NCBI GenBank assembly: GCA_947179485.1
Contig: OX359249.1
Coordinates: forward strand, 34,830,250 to 34,894,249
Length of the DNA: 64,000 nucleotides
Origin: Allacma fusca
Lineage: Eukaryota > Arthropoda > Collembola > Symphypleona > Sminthuridae
Reading direction: 5' to 3'
Made by a program: the position numbers and the translations under genes. Shown here one piece after another: positions 35,968 to 48,400 of the stretch (positions are counted from its first letter, which is position 1; every line of letters begins with the position of its first letter). The notes below the pieces were generated by a model. The model was not told where the DNA came from, made no database searches, and was given only the letters and a program-made list of their open reading frames with translations.

Positions 35968-38900
35968 GTTTGATCTTCTTTAAATACTCCACGTGAGTAT
36001 CAAGTCAATTTATTATCGTTTGCAGGTAAAAACAGAGAGCTTGTCTCATTAAAAAGTTTCCTTCAAAAATAAATATTTTAGTTTTTATTCACTGGCGCCA
36101 TGTGCTTACAAGAGAGACTGCAATTTGTGTACTAAAACACAAGCTTTAGCCACAAAATTTTAAATCAGCTTCACAAATCGAAAAATAAATTTAATGCTCC
36201 AAAGTTTGCTTCAATTTAAGGTGTTCGGTCCCCTCTTGACCCCATTAAAAGTCAATGACCTGACGATCCGATCGGGAACACTAGCGTTTAAAATAATTTT
36301 GGTTATCAACCTTTATGTATTTCATGCAAGTATTGACATGCCATTTTTAAACGTTTTGGTAGCTTTCCGTAATCAAATTGGTTACACAATTTTTCACGCT
36401 ACGTCTTGTGAATCACGATGGATATTATAAAATTACACATGTATTGGACTGTAAATCACATGGAAAATGCCAAGCACGTAATTGTCAACCGTGGATGATG
36501 CCAACAATTTCTAAAAATCCCAAAATCAAGCAACAATTATTTTTAGAGAAGATTTGTGGAGATGGGTGAGGAATGGGCATATAACTTTAAATAATTATTA
36601 GCCAGATCTATGGAAGGATTTATCAGGAAAAATATTGTTTACTTTCAGCATTCCGGGCGAATGATTGTCAATCATTTACATTTTTGCATGCCATTCCCCC
36701 AACTTGTGTACGATTGCAATAATAAAGTTTATGACTTTTGAATACAAATAGATACATATCGGCAGTAATTATGTGTTTGTCTAGGAAAATCTATAACTAA
36801 ATACTTGGACAGAAACATAATTGCAATCAAAGGCTGTTTATGCCACGGGCTGGATTTCAATCACATCACGAAGTCACCATTACTTTTATTGCCGTCGATA
36901 TTCCTGCTAATAGTCGTGGATATGTGTAAGGTGAGTAAAAGAAGTGGAAGTGTTTGCATCTACCTGTACATTTTTATCATGCTGCTATAGTCCTGACACA
37001 GAAATACATACCATCACAAAAATAATTTAAGCTGATCCTTTCAAAAAAGATATTGTCAACTGAGGCGAAATTTTCAAAGTGAACTCATCACTCATTTAAA
37101 ACTAATTGACAACTTAATCAGCGATATCATTTTAATGTTAGATTTGAACCAAGTTGGAGGCAAAAATAGTGAGATGCTTCTGATTTTGTTGATGGCTTCG
37201 TCCCTCCTCTTCCCTTCATGGAAAACTTTGTTTCTGTTTCGCGACCTACTTTGATGAAGGTCTGTAATCATCTACTTAATTGATACTTTCCAAATAAATT
37301 ATGCCTTATTACGGGAAACTCTACATAGACCAATTCCACACCATAACAACATATTCAATTTAGGGCTGAAAATAAAAACATTTAATTCTTCGGGCTGAAG
37401 TCAAAGAATAATAAACTGATCTTGATTTCACTAATGACCTGTTAGGTTTCTGTTAATTTTTGGAGGCAAATTTTGCCCACTGCAGTGTCCTTGCTAAAGA
37501 TTTGCAGCTAGTTACTTCAAACCAATTTCTAACTTCAATTAAAAAGAATTTTAAACTACTCAATTAAAGTCAGTCCGTAGAAACGATTTTTTTTAAATCC
37601 AGATAATTACACACTCCAGTTTCGAATTCAAGTTTAAGGTTGAAGCAAGTTATGTAAGAAAAAAAATATTTTTACCATTCGATTTTCCAGCAGAATCTCC
37701 CAAAGGAAAGAAATGTTACTAACTTAATTTCTACCTCATGCGAACTAAATTGATAAGACTAAGATTTTATCTCATAATAAATACATCATATTAAAACATC
37801 CATGCCGAAAGGAATCGGATTTTACAGTCATCAAATTAAAGCATGATTGAAATGATGGAACTGTCATAATTTTTAGCAAGGATTATAGTGTAAATGGATT
37901 TATTATTAAATGTAGATAATAATCATTTATGCAGAAATTCATGTCAGCCTACGATAATAGTATCTACAATAAAAATACTAGGTAATAGTTCTCTAAGTCA
38001 ATGTATGGCTACTTCTGTTGAGAAGCAGTGAAAATAAAATCTTTCCTTGTATCTATATTTGAGTTCCGGGTTCACATAAATTTAGATACTGAAACTGGGC
38101 CCTGAAAGTTACAGACAGGAATATGGAGTTGAATGAATGGAATTTTTCCGTCCTGGCTCCAGGCGTACATGTCTTAGAAAGCGTAAGTGTGTTACATGGT
38201 CAAAACCCTACTGGTTTCCCAATACTTTTGAAAGTTAATTGAAGAGAGATCTTGGGGTTTTTCCTGCGCTAAGCTTCTTAACTCTCCAAGTATCAACTGT
38301 CTCCAGCCAATAGGGTCTAGGGTGTCAGTAACAGGATATTGGGTCAGTATTTGAAAACTCTCTTTCAAAACTATTTCGTTTGTCTGTTTATATCAGGACA
38401 CCTAAATTCCATCTACATTTTCTAAAAACCTGCTGGAAAAATGCATAGAGAAAATGCAAAATATATGTCACGAACTAAACGAAAAAAAAACTATCTCCTT
38501 GAAGAGGTAAATATGCGGAAAGAGTAGATGGTTCAAAAGGCAGGGCCTCGAAAGATGAACGAATTATTTATTATTTTTTCGCAACAGAATAAATTCACAG
38601 AGCTTTTAGATTTTCAAAAGTTGCATTATCTATAATAATAATAATTATTACAGATAGATTCGTATTTGTCTATCGCATTAAAACTCGAACACATTATAAA
38701 TATATCGTATATTATATGTGTGGACATGGAAAAACATCACATTTTTAGATTACTCAGGAACACAATTTGACAGCATTTACTCTTTCAAATACTGCGTAAA
38801 AAATACAACTTATAGCACGTAATGGTAAGTTTATCTGGCAGGGAACATTGTGACATAGGTAGTATCCACGCTGTGAGTAGTATTTTATAAGCAATACAAA

Positions 38901-39765
38901 CAACAATATGGATATCTCTATCTATAGGATTCATGATTAATTGAGAATTACTAGAATTATTACAACTAGAATCATGGGTATACATAAAAGTATGCTCTGA
39001 GGATCGGACCTTCTCTGGTTAATTGACAATTTGATGAAGGAAACCATGATATGAACTCATATTACAGGGAAATCAACTCATTTTTGGGAGTTGTAATAAT
39101 GTACAGGTTCCTTGAACTTTCACACGGAATTATTTTTTAACAATTTAATTTACTTCGAAAAACTTCACGTGCCCCAGTGTGCTCCGTAGACGTCCGTGGG
39201 TTCACACTTACATATGAGGACCAATTTATCCACACTATATAGAGATGCGTTTCCAAATTACTTGTAATAACAATGATTATTATTAGTTCGACCCGCCCAT
39301 CTTCTCTGATTGACTTGATTGACCATGTAAAGGATGTATGTATGTATGTCTATCCCTTGAGACTCCACTCTGCCCTTGCATGAATGGTGAGCTTATAAAC
39401 TATCGAATGTTTTACATCTCTTGTACCTTTCACACCTACCTACATTGGATTACTTGAGTACTAGCCAATTAGTGCTTATTATTTGTCACTATTTTTCAAT
39501 CTACGGAAAGCTAATGTGTGTTACTATGTATGTATGTAGCCCTACAAGTGTGTTTGTGTGTGTGTACGTGCACTACACCCTCTTTTACCATTATCATCGA
39601 ATTGCAATTAGAACGGTTAGTCCTGTTCAATACTCCACTAAGTAAATTACTATTTCAACATGTACGGTCTAGGATTTTACCTGTGAGAGACATATATATC
39701 TATATATATACCATCTGGCATGGGTTTTTGAACTTGCTCTTTGCATTTAACACTATAGCCCTGGA

Positions 39766-39771
39766 TTTATT
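39766..39771 (-). terminator. Poly(A) signal of the ENPP6 gene
   Basis: TTTATT on the plus strand reads AATAAA on the gene strand, about 310 bases after the stop codon. It is the first canonical hexamer I noticed. Confidence 0.45.
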
Positions 39772-40082
39772 GCTGCAGTAATTACATACATGAGAGTATG
39801 ATTAAATCTAAGTGACTTACAATTAGCGACCTAGTTGGAATTGTTGTCCAATTCCCGTAACAATTTACTGCATATTTTTGGTTAAATAGCATCCTCGTAA
39901 TAACTTGTAATATCAGTCATGTTTTGACCGGAGAGTTTTTTTTTAACACAGTTGGCATAGATGGTTTCGTTAACACGTTTATGATTGGGTTGTGCAATTA
40001 ACAGAACTACCCCTCACTCAGGAGTGAAGTATGGGAGTATCATAGTATTGATTGCAATATGCGTAAAATGACATCACACTTA

Positions 40083-41732
40083 TTATGATGAATTATCCTC
40101 CAATAAAAAAAGAATTGCAAGTCGGCAAGCGATAAAGGCTAAGGCAAGGGTAGATGTGAATGCTGAATGTACGGAAGGAACTGCTCGGTTCACAAGCATG
40201 TGGGAGACACGGCTCCAGGATCCATTGTGGGGTCCGGCGGGGATATCTAAGATTCTTGCAAATATCTGGTAGACGTCTTCAAGGTGAATGGGTTTGTGAA
40301 TAATTCCTTTTTTAAAAGCTGGACAATTTAAAAAGACAAATTATTAAAAATCAGTCTTTTTTTTTTAAACTTAATATTATTTTATAATTTAATATAATTA
40401 TTATTTAAAAGTTAAAAGCAATCCCGGGGGCATGGATCCCGTGAGTATGGTCATAATTATTTGAAATGTACCTGGGCCTTTGGCAAAGAATACTCCTCTC
40501 ATATCAGGCATGTTCGGATATCCATGATTTCCTTCCCAAACATAATTACTCTCTTTATCACGTGGAATTTGCTTGCTAGTGAGCAAACCTCGGATGAAGT
40601 ATTTTTCTTTTGCTACCACCAGAATGTCTTGAGCCAAACGAGCATTTTTGTAATGATACTCATCTGGGATTTCCTCTCTCTTGTATACATCAACCCCTTC
40701 AACTTTTAACAGCCTCTGGTATACCTGGAAAAATATGAGATTCAAGTTATTAATGTCCAAATAATCTTTCAGTTTATTTCCTTGTATTTTTTTTCGTTGA
40801 CGAAGATTTACAGTAAGGGCAGAGTAAGCTACTCACAGAGTCCAGATGTTTTGCAAAAGGAGCTATTGCCATGAAAGATCCTCGATCTACGGATCTGTAA
40901 ACTTCACTTTTATCGATTTGCGAGTCTAAGCTAATATACTGAACTCCAGACCCCATGCCTGTCCAGGTCATGCCATGATCACTGAGAATCACTATATTTA
41001 CCTGTAATAATTATTATTAGAAATCATTAGTAACCCTTAGAATTTAAGATGGATTTACAGTATGTGGTCAAATAAAATTATCAGAGTGGACTCGTACCTT
41101 CTCATCCATTTGGGAGTCAATTAGCTGATCCAAGAGCTCGTTCAGCATGTTGTTAACATCAATTAAAGCCTGTTTTAGCTCATTAGAGTTGGGCCCGTAT
41201 TTGTGCCCAATATTATCAATATGCTCGCCATAAACCTACAAGAACAAAAAAAATTAATGGTCAACGGATTCCCACAGAAGTTCCCAAATCATCCTGTAGA
41301 AATCAATTATTATGGCTGTGATTGCTTCTGATGTTCCTTTCACATGCTATTTTTCTTACCATAACAAGGTCAAAATCCTGCTTTAGTTTCTGAACAGCAA
41401 TGTTGAATGTTTGTCGAATATTTTCAGTTCCCCTGGCTTCCCGGTAGGGTGTGCACTCAAATGGTTTGACTTCATTGAAGGGAACGTCACAACGGGACCA
41501 GAACCGAAGAAACGTTTTCTTTCCATAGCGTGTTGCTGTTGTCCAGATGGGCTCGGAATTCTGCCACCACTCAATTTTTGATGTAGTTTCGTGAGTAAAA
41601 ATATCAAATACAGCTTGGGTGGGGTCAGATATATTGAGGTCAAACATGTAATTGCCAATAACTCCATGTGTTTCGGGGAAACTGCAAATGAGATGATATA
41701 TTAATCGATTTTTCATATACGATAACCCTGTC

Positions 41733-41805
<73 letters not shown>

Positions 41806-44800
41806 TTTCGACCAGAAATATTATTTCTCAAAACTATTGTATATAGATATATAGCAGGCGACATCCCAACTTACACTCCAGTACTGACGGTGGTCCAAGA
41901 AGGATAGGACACGGGAGGAAATATTGGTTCCACCCATTCCACATGGACTCCTTCCGAAATGAAATGTTGGAATGCGTTAAGATGCTTTTTATGCAAGTCA
42001 TAATAATCCCACCGGAATCTGTTAGAATTTTTCAATTAACTCACGTTAGTTTTTCCTCCATCATACTCATTTGTCTTTCTCTATCAAAATCACATTTCAA
42101 ATCGTAGCCACCATGAAATTATATTAATCAAAAAAATCACACTGAAACATTTTTTGTTTGATTGAAACGGAAACCCTTGCCTGTCATCTCTGTGAAAAGT
42201 ATTCTCACAAAATCAATTTCACTTCCGCTTCCCTCTAACCTTATGTGTATACCTAACCAACTGGAAATATGACTTACCACTGGATCCTGGCTACGAGATT
42301 TCATGAGGGTAAAATTCTTTAAATTTTATTATTATATCCTGCAATGCAACTGGCCGGAGCTATGTACATGCTCCTGTTACCTTGGGTCACTCAATTTTCT
42401 ATTATCATTTCAATTGTTAGTTCCTGGTGGAGTGTGTGGCTGACACATGCATAGCAAGATAGTGTTTCCGTATAGTGTTTTCATACAATGTTTTCATACA
42501 ATGTTTTCATACAATGTTCTCATATAGTGTGGGTACAAATGCTTGTGTACGGCATTCAGTAATTACTATAGTGAGGTTTTTCTCGACTCCGTATGTAAAA
42601 AAAAAAGGGAACAGACTGAGTGAAGGAGATAAATTCAATAAAATGCTGTCATGCAGAGGTATACTTATTGTTTTAATAGGACTTATAATAATTACAATCA
42701 GAGCCAAGCACCCATGCTGGAATGTCCATTGATCGCAATTAGAACCGGTAATGTTCCCATTTAAAGTTGAACAGACCGATTTTCCTATTTGATTCGAGTA
42801 AAATGGGCTTTTGTGGGAAGTCCTATTGAAAATCACGTTTTTCCTATCGGGAAGCTAATAAGTGGCTTGAAACGAGACAGGGATAAATCGCGTGTTTTTG
42901 ATTAACTTTGATGAATAAACTTTGGCCCCTTTTGGAATCCCCTATTTGTATTTTTTAGTGAGCACCGATTTTTCAGCAACTCTCAATATTTAAAGAGTAT
43001 CCTACCTCAGACGGGCTCCGCCGTCCTTGCACGTAAGTTTTCTTCGACTAAGAAGTAAAAATAATTATATGATACGTCTCTGTATACATTCGGAAACTCC
43101 GGGACACAACTGTAGAAAATTATACCATGGATTTTAGTCAGACCATTTGGGGAAAATCCAGGTGTCCTATTTCCTTTGCAGAAAATCCCAGCTCAAATAC
43201 GATTTTTAAGCAGTATACTGTAGCTTCAATTTGCAATTTGTCTCTTAACAGTGAAAGGGTTTAGATCTGGAAGTACACAGTTCTCTGGAAACGCGAAGTA
43301 ATTTCCCGAACACAACAGTTTTATCCTTTGTCCTATAAGTCATGTTGCTCTCAATTTCCTAAATTGTTCCAAGTCGTCCGTCCTACATGAGGCTATAGTC
43401 GAGAGTAGGATATTGCACATCCGCCGGTTGGGACTTCCCTAAACTTTTTCTTGATTACAAGATGGAAATGATAGTGACACCGAATGTGACCCATCCATTT
43501 TAGCCCGATAAAATTCCTAGTCTTGAATCACGGAAATCCATTTGTCCCTTTCATGGCAATCATATGGGAAAATCAGACTGCATTTATAAGGTATTTCATT
43601 TATTTATGTATAGCCATGGCCGTACAAATTTCCTCATGTCCTGGTCGCAACACTAAATTTTTTCAGGCCGACTCCCCCAACTTCAAATCAATAGTTCCAA
43701 TTTCTCTGAACCTCCTCGAATGCATAGTCTCTTGCACAACTTGATTTAATTTTACAGTATTAGAAATAAGGAGTCTACTTCCCAAAAGACTACTTGTTCT
43801 GAAAAACTTGTGTAAAAGCGAAATTTTATTTTGAATCCCTCAAAATATAAAGTCATTTGACGAGTTCACTTCGGATGGAAATAAAACTATCAACTCAATA
43901 GTGACTCAATCACGAATGAATGAAGAATGTGTTTATCAAAACAGATATCTATTTCCGTGGTCCTCCACTGGATAAAAGTATAATTTCCAATGCAATTTAC
44001 TTTCCCTCGTCCAGAGAAGTTGCTTTCACTATAGTAATGCCTTAAGTGATGTGGTATTTCCTAGGTAATCATTTTGAATGCCTGCAGGATGAAAAGCATG
44101 TTGAATGATTGATTGGTTAGAGTAAATACAAGGATCATTGTACTTAGCACCCGAATGATTTTCGTCATTAAACTCTTGTTATCGCACTCATTTAATTGTC
44201 ATCCTGTCATTGTGTGAATTTGGGTAGAGTGTTAGCCTGAATGCTCCCCTTTGTACTCCCTATGTTCATCCTATTTGAAGAGAAACGAGTTTTGAGATAC
44301 AAATGTAAACAGACACTTAGACTTTTATGTACTGAATAAAAGGTTTCGTGCTTAAGTTGAAATGAAAATATCCCCTCCTGGCCACGAAACAAAAGTAGGA
44401 AGAGGAGAATAGTATCCGATTATCTCCTCCCCAACGTTTCCTCACACACAGGACAATTAGATTGGGCAATATAATTATGGTATGTACAACTCCAACGGCG
44501 TCTCCTAGTACATGTGTGAGCCTCGTGTACGAAAATAATGTCAAGGTAGCACCTCACACTTCAAACAGTAGTCACAGCCGAATGCTCCGATTGTACATAC
44601 CTACGTGCCGGGGATTGGAGGACTGATTCGGATTTATAATCTAACGGCTTTTATCATTTATTGCCTCTTATTTATTGAGCCCTCCAGATAAGAGTTCCTG
44701 CTGATTGTCAGGGAAGAAGAAGAGTTTTATTAAAAAATAGAGGTGCTTACTATATACATGTATATTCCTTCTCCACACCGGCTCCTCTCACTCAAAATGT

Positions 44801-45081
44801 GTATCTCTCTTGTGTTCTGTCTGTGAACCACGTTGAAGCTCACGGTGGGGGAAACTATACTTTGTACTTTCATTGAGGAGTAAATAGTTTTTTTTTCAGA
44901 GAGCTCACTTAACTTACCCATCCAGCATAATTACTAGTAGCTTCTCCTGAGGCGTTTCTGAATCTGCTTCCGCTCCCGCCTCATCAGTTTCAGCAAAGAC
45001 GGACGGACAGCTGTGGAGGAATCCAAGAGCAAGGCACGCCAAAAGGAGAGAGTCCACCGAAATTAACTTGGTTCCTTTCAT
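40083..45081 (-). CDS. ENPP6: ENPP6-type glycerophosphocholine choline phosphodiesterase, complete, seven exons
   Basis: Exons on the minus strand: 45081-44918, 42018-41875, 41681-41360, 41235-41098, 41001-40837, 40724-40472, 40318-40083; all phases agree and the total is 473 codons plus TAA (human is about 440). The family hydrolyses glycerophosphocholine and lysophosphatidylcholine on the outer cell surface, releasing phosphocholine. Residues 1-30 are a signal peptide. The metal and catalytic set is intact: D54 in VIMLDG, S92 in PPVSYPSW, D217 and H221 in EHIDNIGHKYG, D264 and H265 in SDHG, H378 in GNHGYPN. Serine rather than threonine as nucleophile is the mark of ENPP6 among NPPs. Near the C-terminus, PHNGSWSRV matches ENPP6, followed by a hydrophobic stretch (449-468) fitting a GPI-anchor signal. 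The ATG at 45081 is the first in frame and directly precedes the signal peptide. The gene looks functional. Confidence 0.93.
41737..41802. repeat. (AG)33 dinucleotide microsatellite in ENPP6 intron 2
   Basis: A pure 66-base AG run on the plus strand, so (CT)33 in the transcript. It lies inside the 193-base intron between exons 2 and 3, ending about 55 bases before the exon 3 acceptor, and fills a third of that intron. Confidence 0.95.
42019..44917 (-). other. ENPP6 intron 1 (2.9 kb)
   Basis: The intron has a consensus GTAAGT donor and an AACAG acceptor. The only structured element noticed is a short tandem array at 42472-42523. The frames in it (for example 42475-42732) are non-coding by appearance. 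Confidence 0.85.
42472..42523. repeat. 13-bp tandem array, four copies
   Basis: Four head-to-tail copies of a 13-base unit, consensus ACAATGTTTTCAT. The first copy reads ATAGTGTTTTCAT and the last carries one T-to-C change. It lies in ENPP6 intron 1. Confidence 0.85.
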
Positions 45082-45440
45082 CTTGGAAAAAGTGAGAATA
45101 ATTTCAAAATACAAATCCTCCGTCACTACAACTACCCCCACCAGTTAGCACGTCCTTGTCCAAATGCCAGAGGGAACTTTGAAAAATTGAGGAACTGTTT
45201 ACACCGGATTGATTAGAAAAGTTTATACGCAAATTCCAAAAAAAACTTGAATAAAAAACTCGGTTGTACAGATAATAACTGCCTGACACTGGTTGACAGA
45301 TGATTGAAAATACGCTTGAAAAAAACTTAAATTGGAAACAAATCAGTGTATTTTCGAAAATTATATCCTTCAAAGAATATTCACTTAGTTTCAAGAGAGA
45401 GAGAGAGAGAGAGAGAGAAAAAAGTAGAAGAAGTTGTAGA
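45082..45440 (-). promoter_or_regulatory. 5' flank of ENPP6 with GAGA-type repeat
   Basis: The region just upstream of the ENPP6 start codon. It contains a (GA)n tract at about 45394-45418 and an ATCAGTGT initiator-like string around 45342-45350. GA repeats near arthropod promoters can bind GAGA factor; here that is only a suggestion. The frame upstream of the ATG stays open for 20 codons but has no other ATG. Confidence 0.3.
45394..45418. repeat. (GA)n microsatellite
   Basis: A run of about 12 GA units about 310 bases upstream of the ENPP6 start codon. Confidence 0.9.
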
Positions 45441-48400
45441 AGTCAAGCGAGCAAGTAAACCATCATAAGCCATGGTACATGGTAGAAGATGAAGGACTTG
45501 CATCCAAAGCACATTTCTTCCCAAGCTAAATTTAGTGCTCGTATCAAAACTCTCTAAAGGAATGACAAGGCCTGAGTTCCACCGTTCTTCCGTCGGTAGT
45601 CAGTAGTATATGAAATTTAAACGGGTCTATTCATTTAGGTTATGCCTTTCCTGTCTTATATATGTACATACATACAGGCGTACTCCTAGGCTCCTACCTC
45701 TCTCTTATTAATGCTCCAAAGTCCTCAATCACTAGCATGTCTTCCTTTTCCTTACTCTCAAATGCACTTCCACGGATTTATCCAAAGTTTCGGAAATTCT
45801 GTCAAGTCAACAATACATTTAATGAGACGGTGTTATGCCAGTTTCTTCCCTATCAATCAGTGGGTTTAGTGCTGTTTTTAGCACGTATTCAGTGTCTCTT
45901 GAGGGAGGATAATGCTCGTGCATTAGTATTGGGATGATTACGGGTGTATTTCCCGCATTGCCCTTGCTCCTGGTACCTTTCCACATTAGTATATGACTCT
46001 TGAGAGAGTAAAGTAAAAATGTGACTATCGATGATCAAAAAGGTTCAAGTACTTTACAAGTAATTATTCTTTTTTTTTTGAGACCTATGCTATGGTATGT
46101 GTTATTGCCGGCTCAAATAAATTGTAACTCTTTGACGATATTTCCACCCAAAAGAAATAAACAGTGGGTTTTCTTTTAGTGCCAAAGTTGATACGGAAAT
46201 AGTCAATTTTGCTCGTTCACATAATCTCAACTTAACATTTTTTGGCATTGAGCAGCTCCCTGATTTCCTTATTACATACGAGGGTAAAAGAAAATTTTAC
46301 TGTTTATGACGATATAAATGTGGAGTCAGTCTCTACCATGGAATCCATAGAATTCAACTTCTGCTTTTCGGTGTTCTTTTACTGCACAAACACGACTCCT
46401 AAATGAGATCTTTAATGATTTCATATGTGTTCACCATCCGTCATCCATAATAGTAAACACGGTGGAGGGAAATTACATATTGCTCCTGCTGTTTTCTTTT
46501 TAGACAAATGTTCGCTGTACATTTTTCTCTTATAGTATAGTGTTGAGTGCTGACAGGATTCCTGTACAGTACATATGTCAAGTACCGGCTCAGTGGAGAA
46601 GTCATGTGGGTACTGATTACAACTTAAATTAATTGTAAGCAGAAGTCCTGCCTGCATTACAACATTTAAATAACTTTGAATTGAATTAAGATCCCATTTG
46701 GTTTTAACCAGGGTTAAAAATAACTACGGATACTAATGTGACCTACTGGATACACTAATTAGGAGGAGTAGTTTATATTCTCCACATTTGAATCATATTT
46801 AAGCATCTGCAGTAATAAGTAATTATTTACTGTCAGATTCTTCATCCTGTTTCTTGTATAGTAGTTTCCCTCCAAGCGTGGATTCAGTCCCGGGGCAAAG
46901 GGATACATATGACTGATTCATAATTTGTTTTTCAGTGGAATAACAAAAAAAAAATTGTACACAGTCTGTTTAGATTTAGTACTTACTTTGGAGCACGGAC
47001 ACTTATTAAAGAGCATGAAATGTGAATTAGTGACAGAGATTTGTGTGAAGTTGCAAAGTCATGGTGTCAATTTGTTTACAACCACAAATTATGTGCTGAG
47101 GGACTGAGCTAAAAAAATTCTCACACATAAAGTATGCACTGCACTAAGGAAGACACGGATGGGAACGCTTTTGGAGTAATTAATATAAAATCTTGAAAAT
47201 AAGAGAGCGGATATGCAAAAATTTATAAAAGTGAAACGTGCCCCATTCCTTTTCAGTATTCGACAGATATTTACAAGGACAAATGTAGCTTGATATAAAA
47301 TTATTTTAAAATTGAACAGCTTCTTTTTTTTTATAGTAAATGAATTATAAACATAATAATCCATTGCGATTCGAAGGCTGAGTGACCGGCTAAAAGCTTA
47401 TGAGCCTCATTTTTTTTTTCTGCAAGCGGGTAAACTTTCGAGGCTGCAAAGATTTGATTGCTCTGCCCTTATCCATCTACAAGCTCAAATAAACGTTTTA
47501 TAACTCACGGAAATGCAAATAATCCTCCTGTGTAAAAAGCGTCAGCAGAACCTCATAGTAAAAAAAAACCTATAAAGAGGTCTGAACTAACCCAGACACT
47601 ACTTGAGCCCCCTATGACTCCTTGTTTTTTCAAATCGCGTCAAATATTTATAGGTACTATATCTCCATAGCTTTGCAGAACATTCCCCTTCTGCAGTATC
47701 TACCATGCCTGAATTGAATTACTCTGATCTCTTCTTTAGGCAGTAATCTTTATCTGAGCCAGTTCCTACTTCCGAGCCCTGAAAAGTGTTGTCATGGCTA
47801 AAGAGTTACATACAGAACTGACAGATATGTACAATAAATCACTTTACAGGATTTAAATGGAGCTGGATCAGAGACACAATAGCCGGGGATCTGAGCCTTT
47901 TATCTATTTAGAAAGCAAGTGGGATTTTTTTTCTTCTTCATCCTGGAAAGATTTTGAGTACTTCTAATAACCTTCTACGACATACTTTTATTAGGAATTT
48001 TTCAATTATTTTCCCTACGACAGGAACTGGAACTTCCAGCCTGGAATTATTCCAGTAGTAGTTTGATGAAAAGCATCTCTGTATTTTTATAGTAGGAAGA
48101 TGCAAGTCCTAAATCTCATTAAAAATGTAGCCGGCCTATATTATGTAGGCATAATCCTTCTGTGAAATGAACCGAAATGAAAGCATAGTCCCAAAATTAT
48201 CCTAAGAAGGTTATCAAATAATGGAAATTCATAATAAGGATATGAAAATAGTAGAATATCACTGGAGGATTTTTTTTTACAGTTATAATAATTATTACTT
48301 CCTTACATTGAGGAATTGTGGTACACTACTTCTATTGTAATAATTTTGGACGAGTAAACTAAGCTGGAGTTATAATTTATTTGAGTAAATAATTCTTACT

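Larger units (their letters stand above)
30591..40082. other. Convergent spacer between NHERF and ENPP6 with their 3' UTRs
   Basis: There are no supported genes. The first part is probably NHERF 3' UTR; good plus-strand AATAAA hexamers appear only well downstream (for example in AAATAAAAAACC near 33410 and GGAAATAAAACC near 33520), with weaker variants earlier. On the other side a minus-strand AATAAA at 39766-39771 lies about 310 bases after the ENPP6 stop. The stretch 34.2-38.7 kb is particularly AT-rich and featureless apart from a small repeat-flanked insertion at 35793-35967. The short ORFs show no family signature. Confidence 0.5.

Noticed and set aside
41682-41806. Ser-Leu repeat peptide reading into ENPP6 exon 3
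   Set aside because: It is translation of the (CT)33 intron repeat; the exon starts after the CAG at 41682-41684.
44914-45141. Longer N-terminal version of ENPP6 starting at 45141
   Set aside because: That codon is GTG; the first ATG (45081) directly starts a normal signal peptide.
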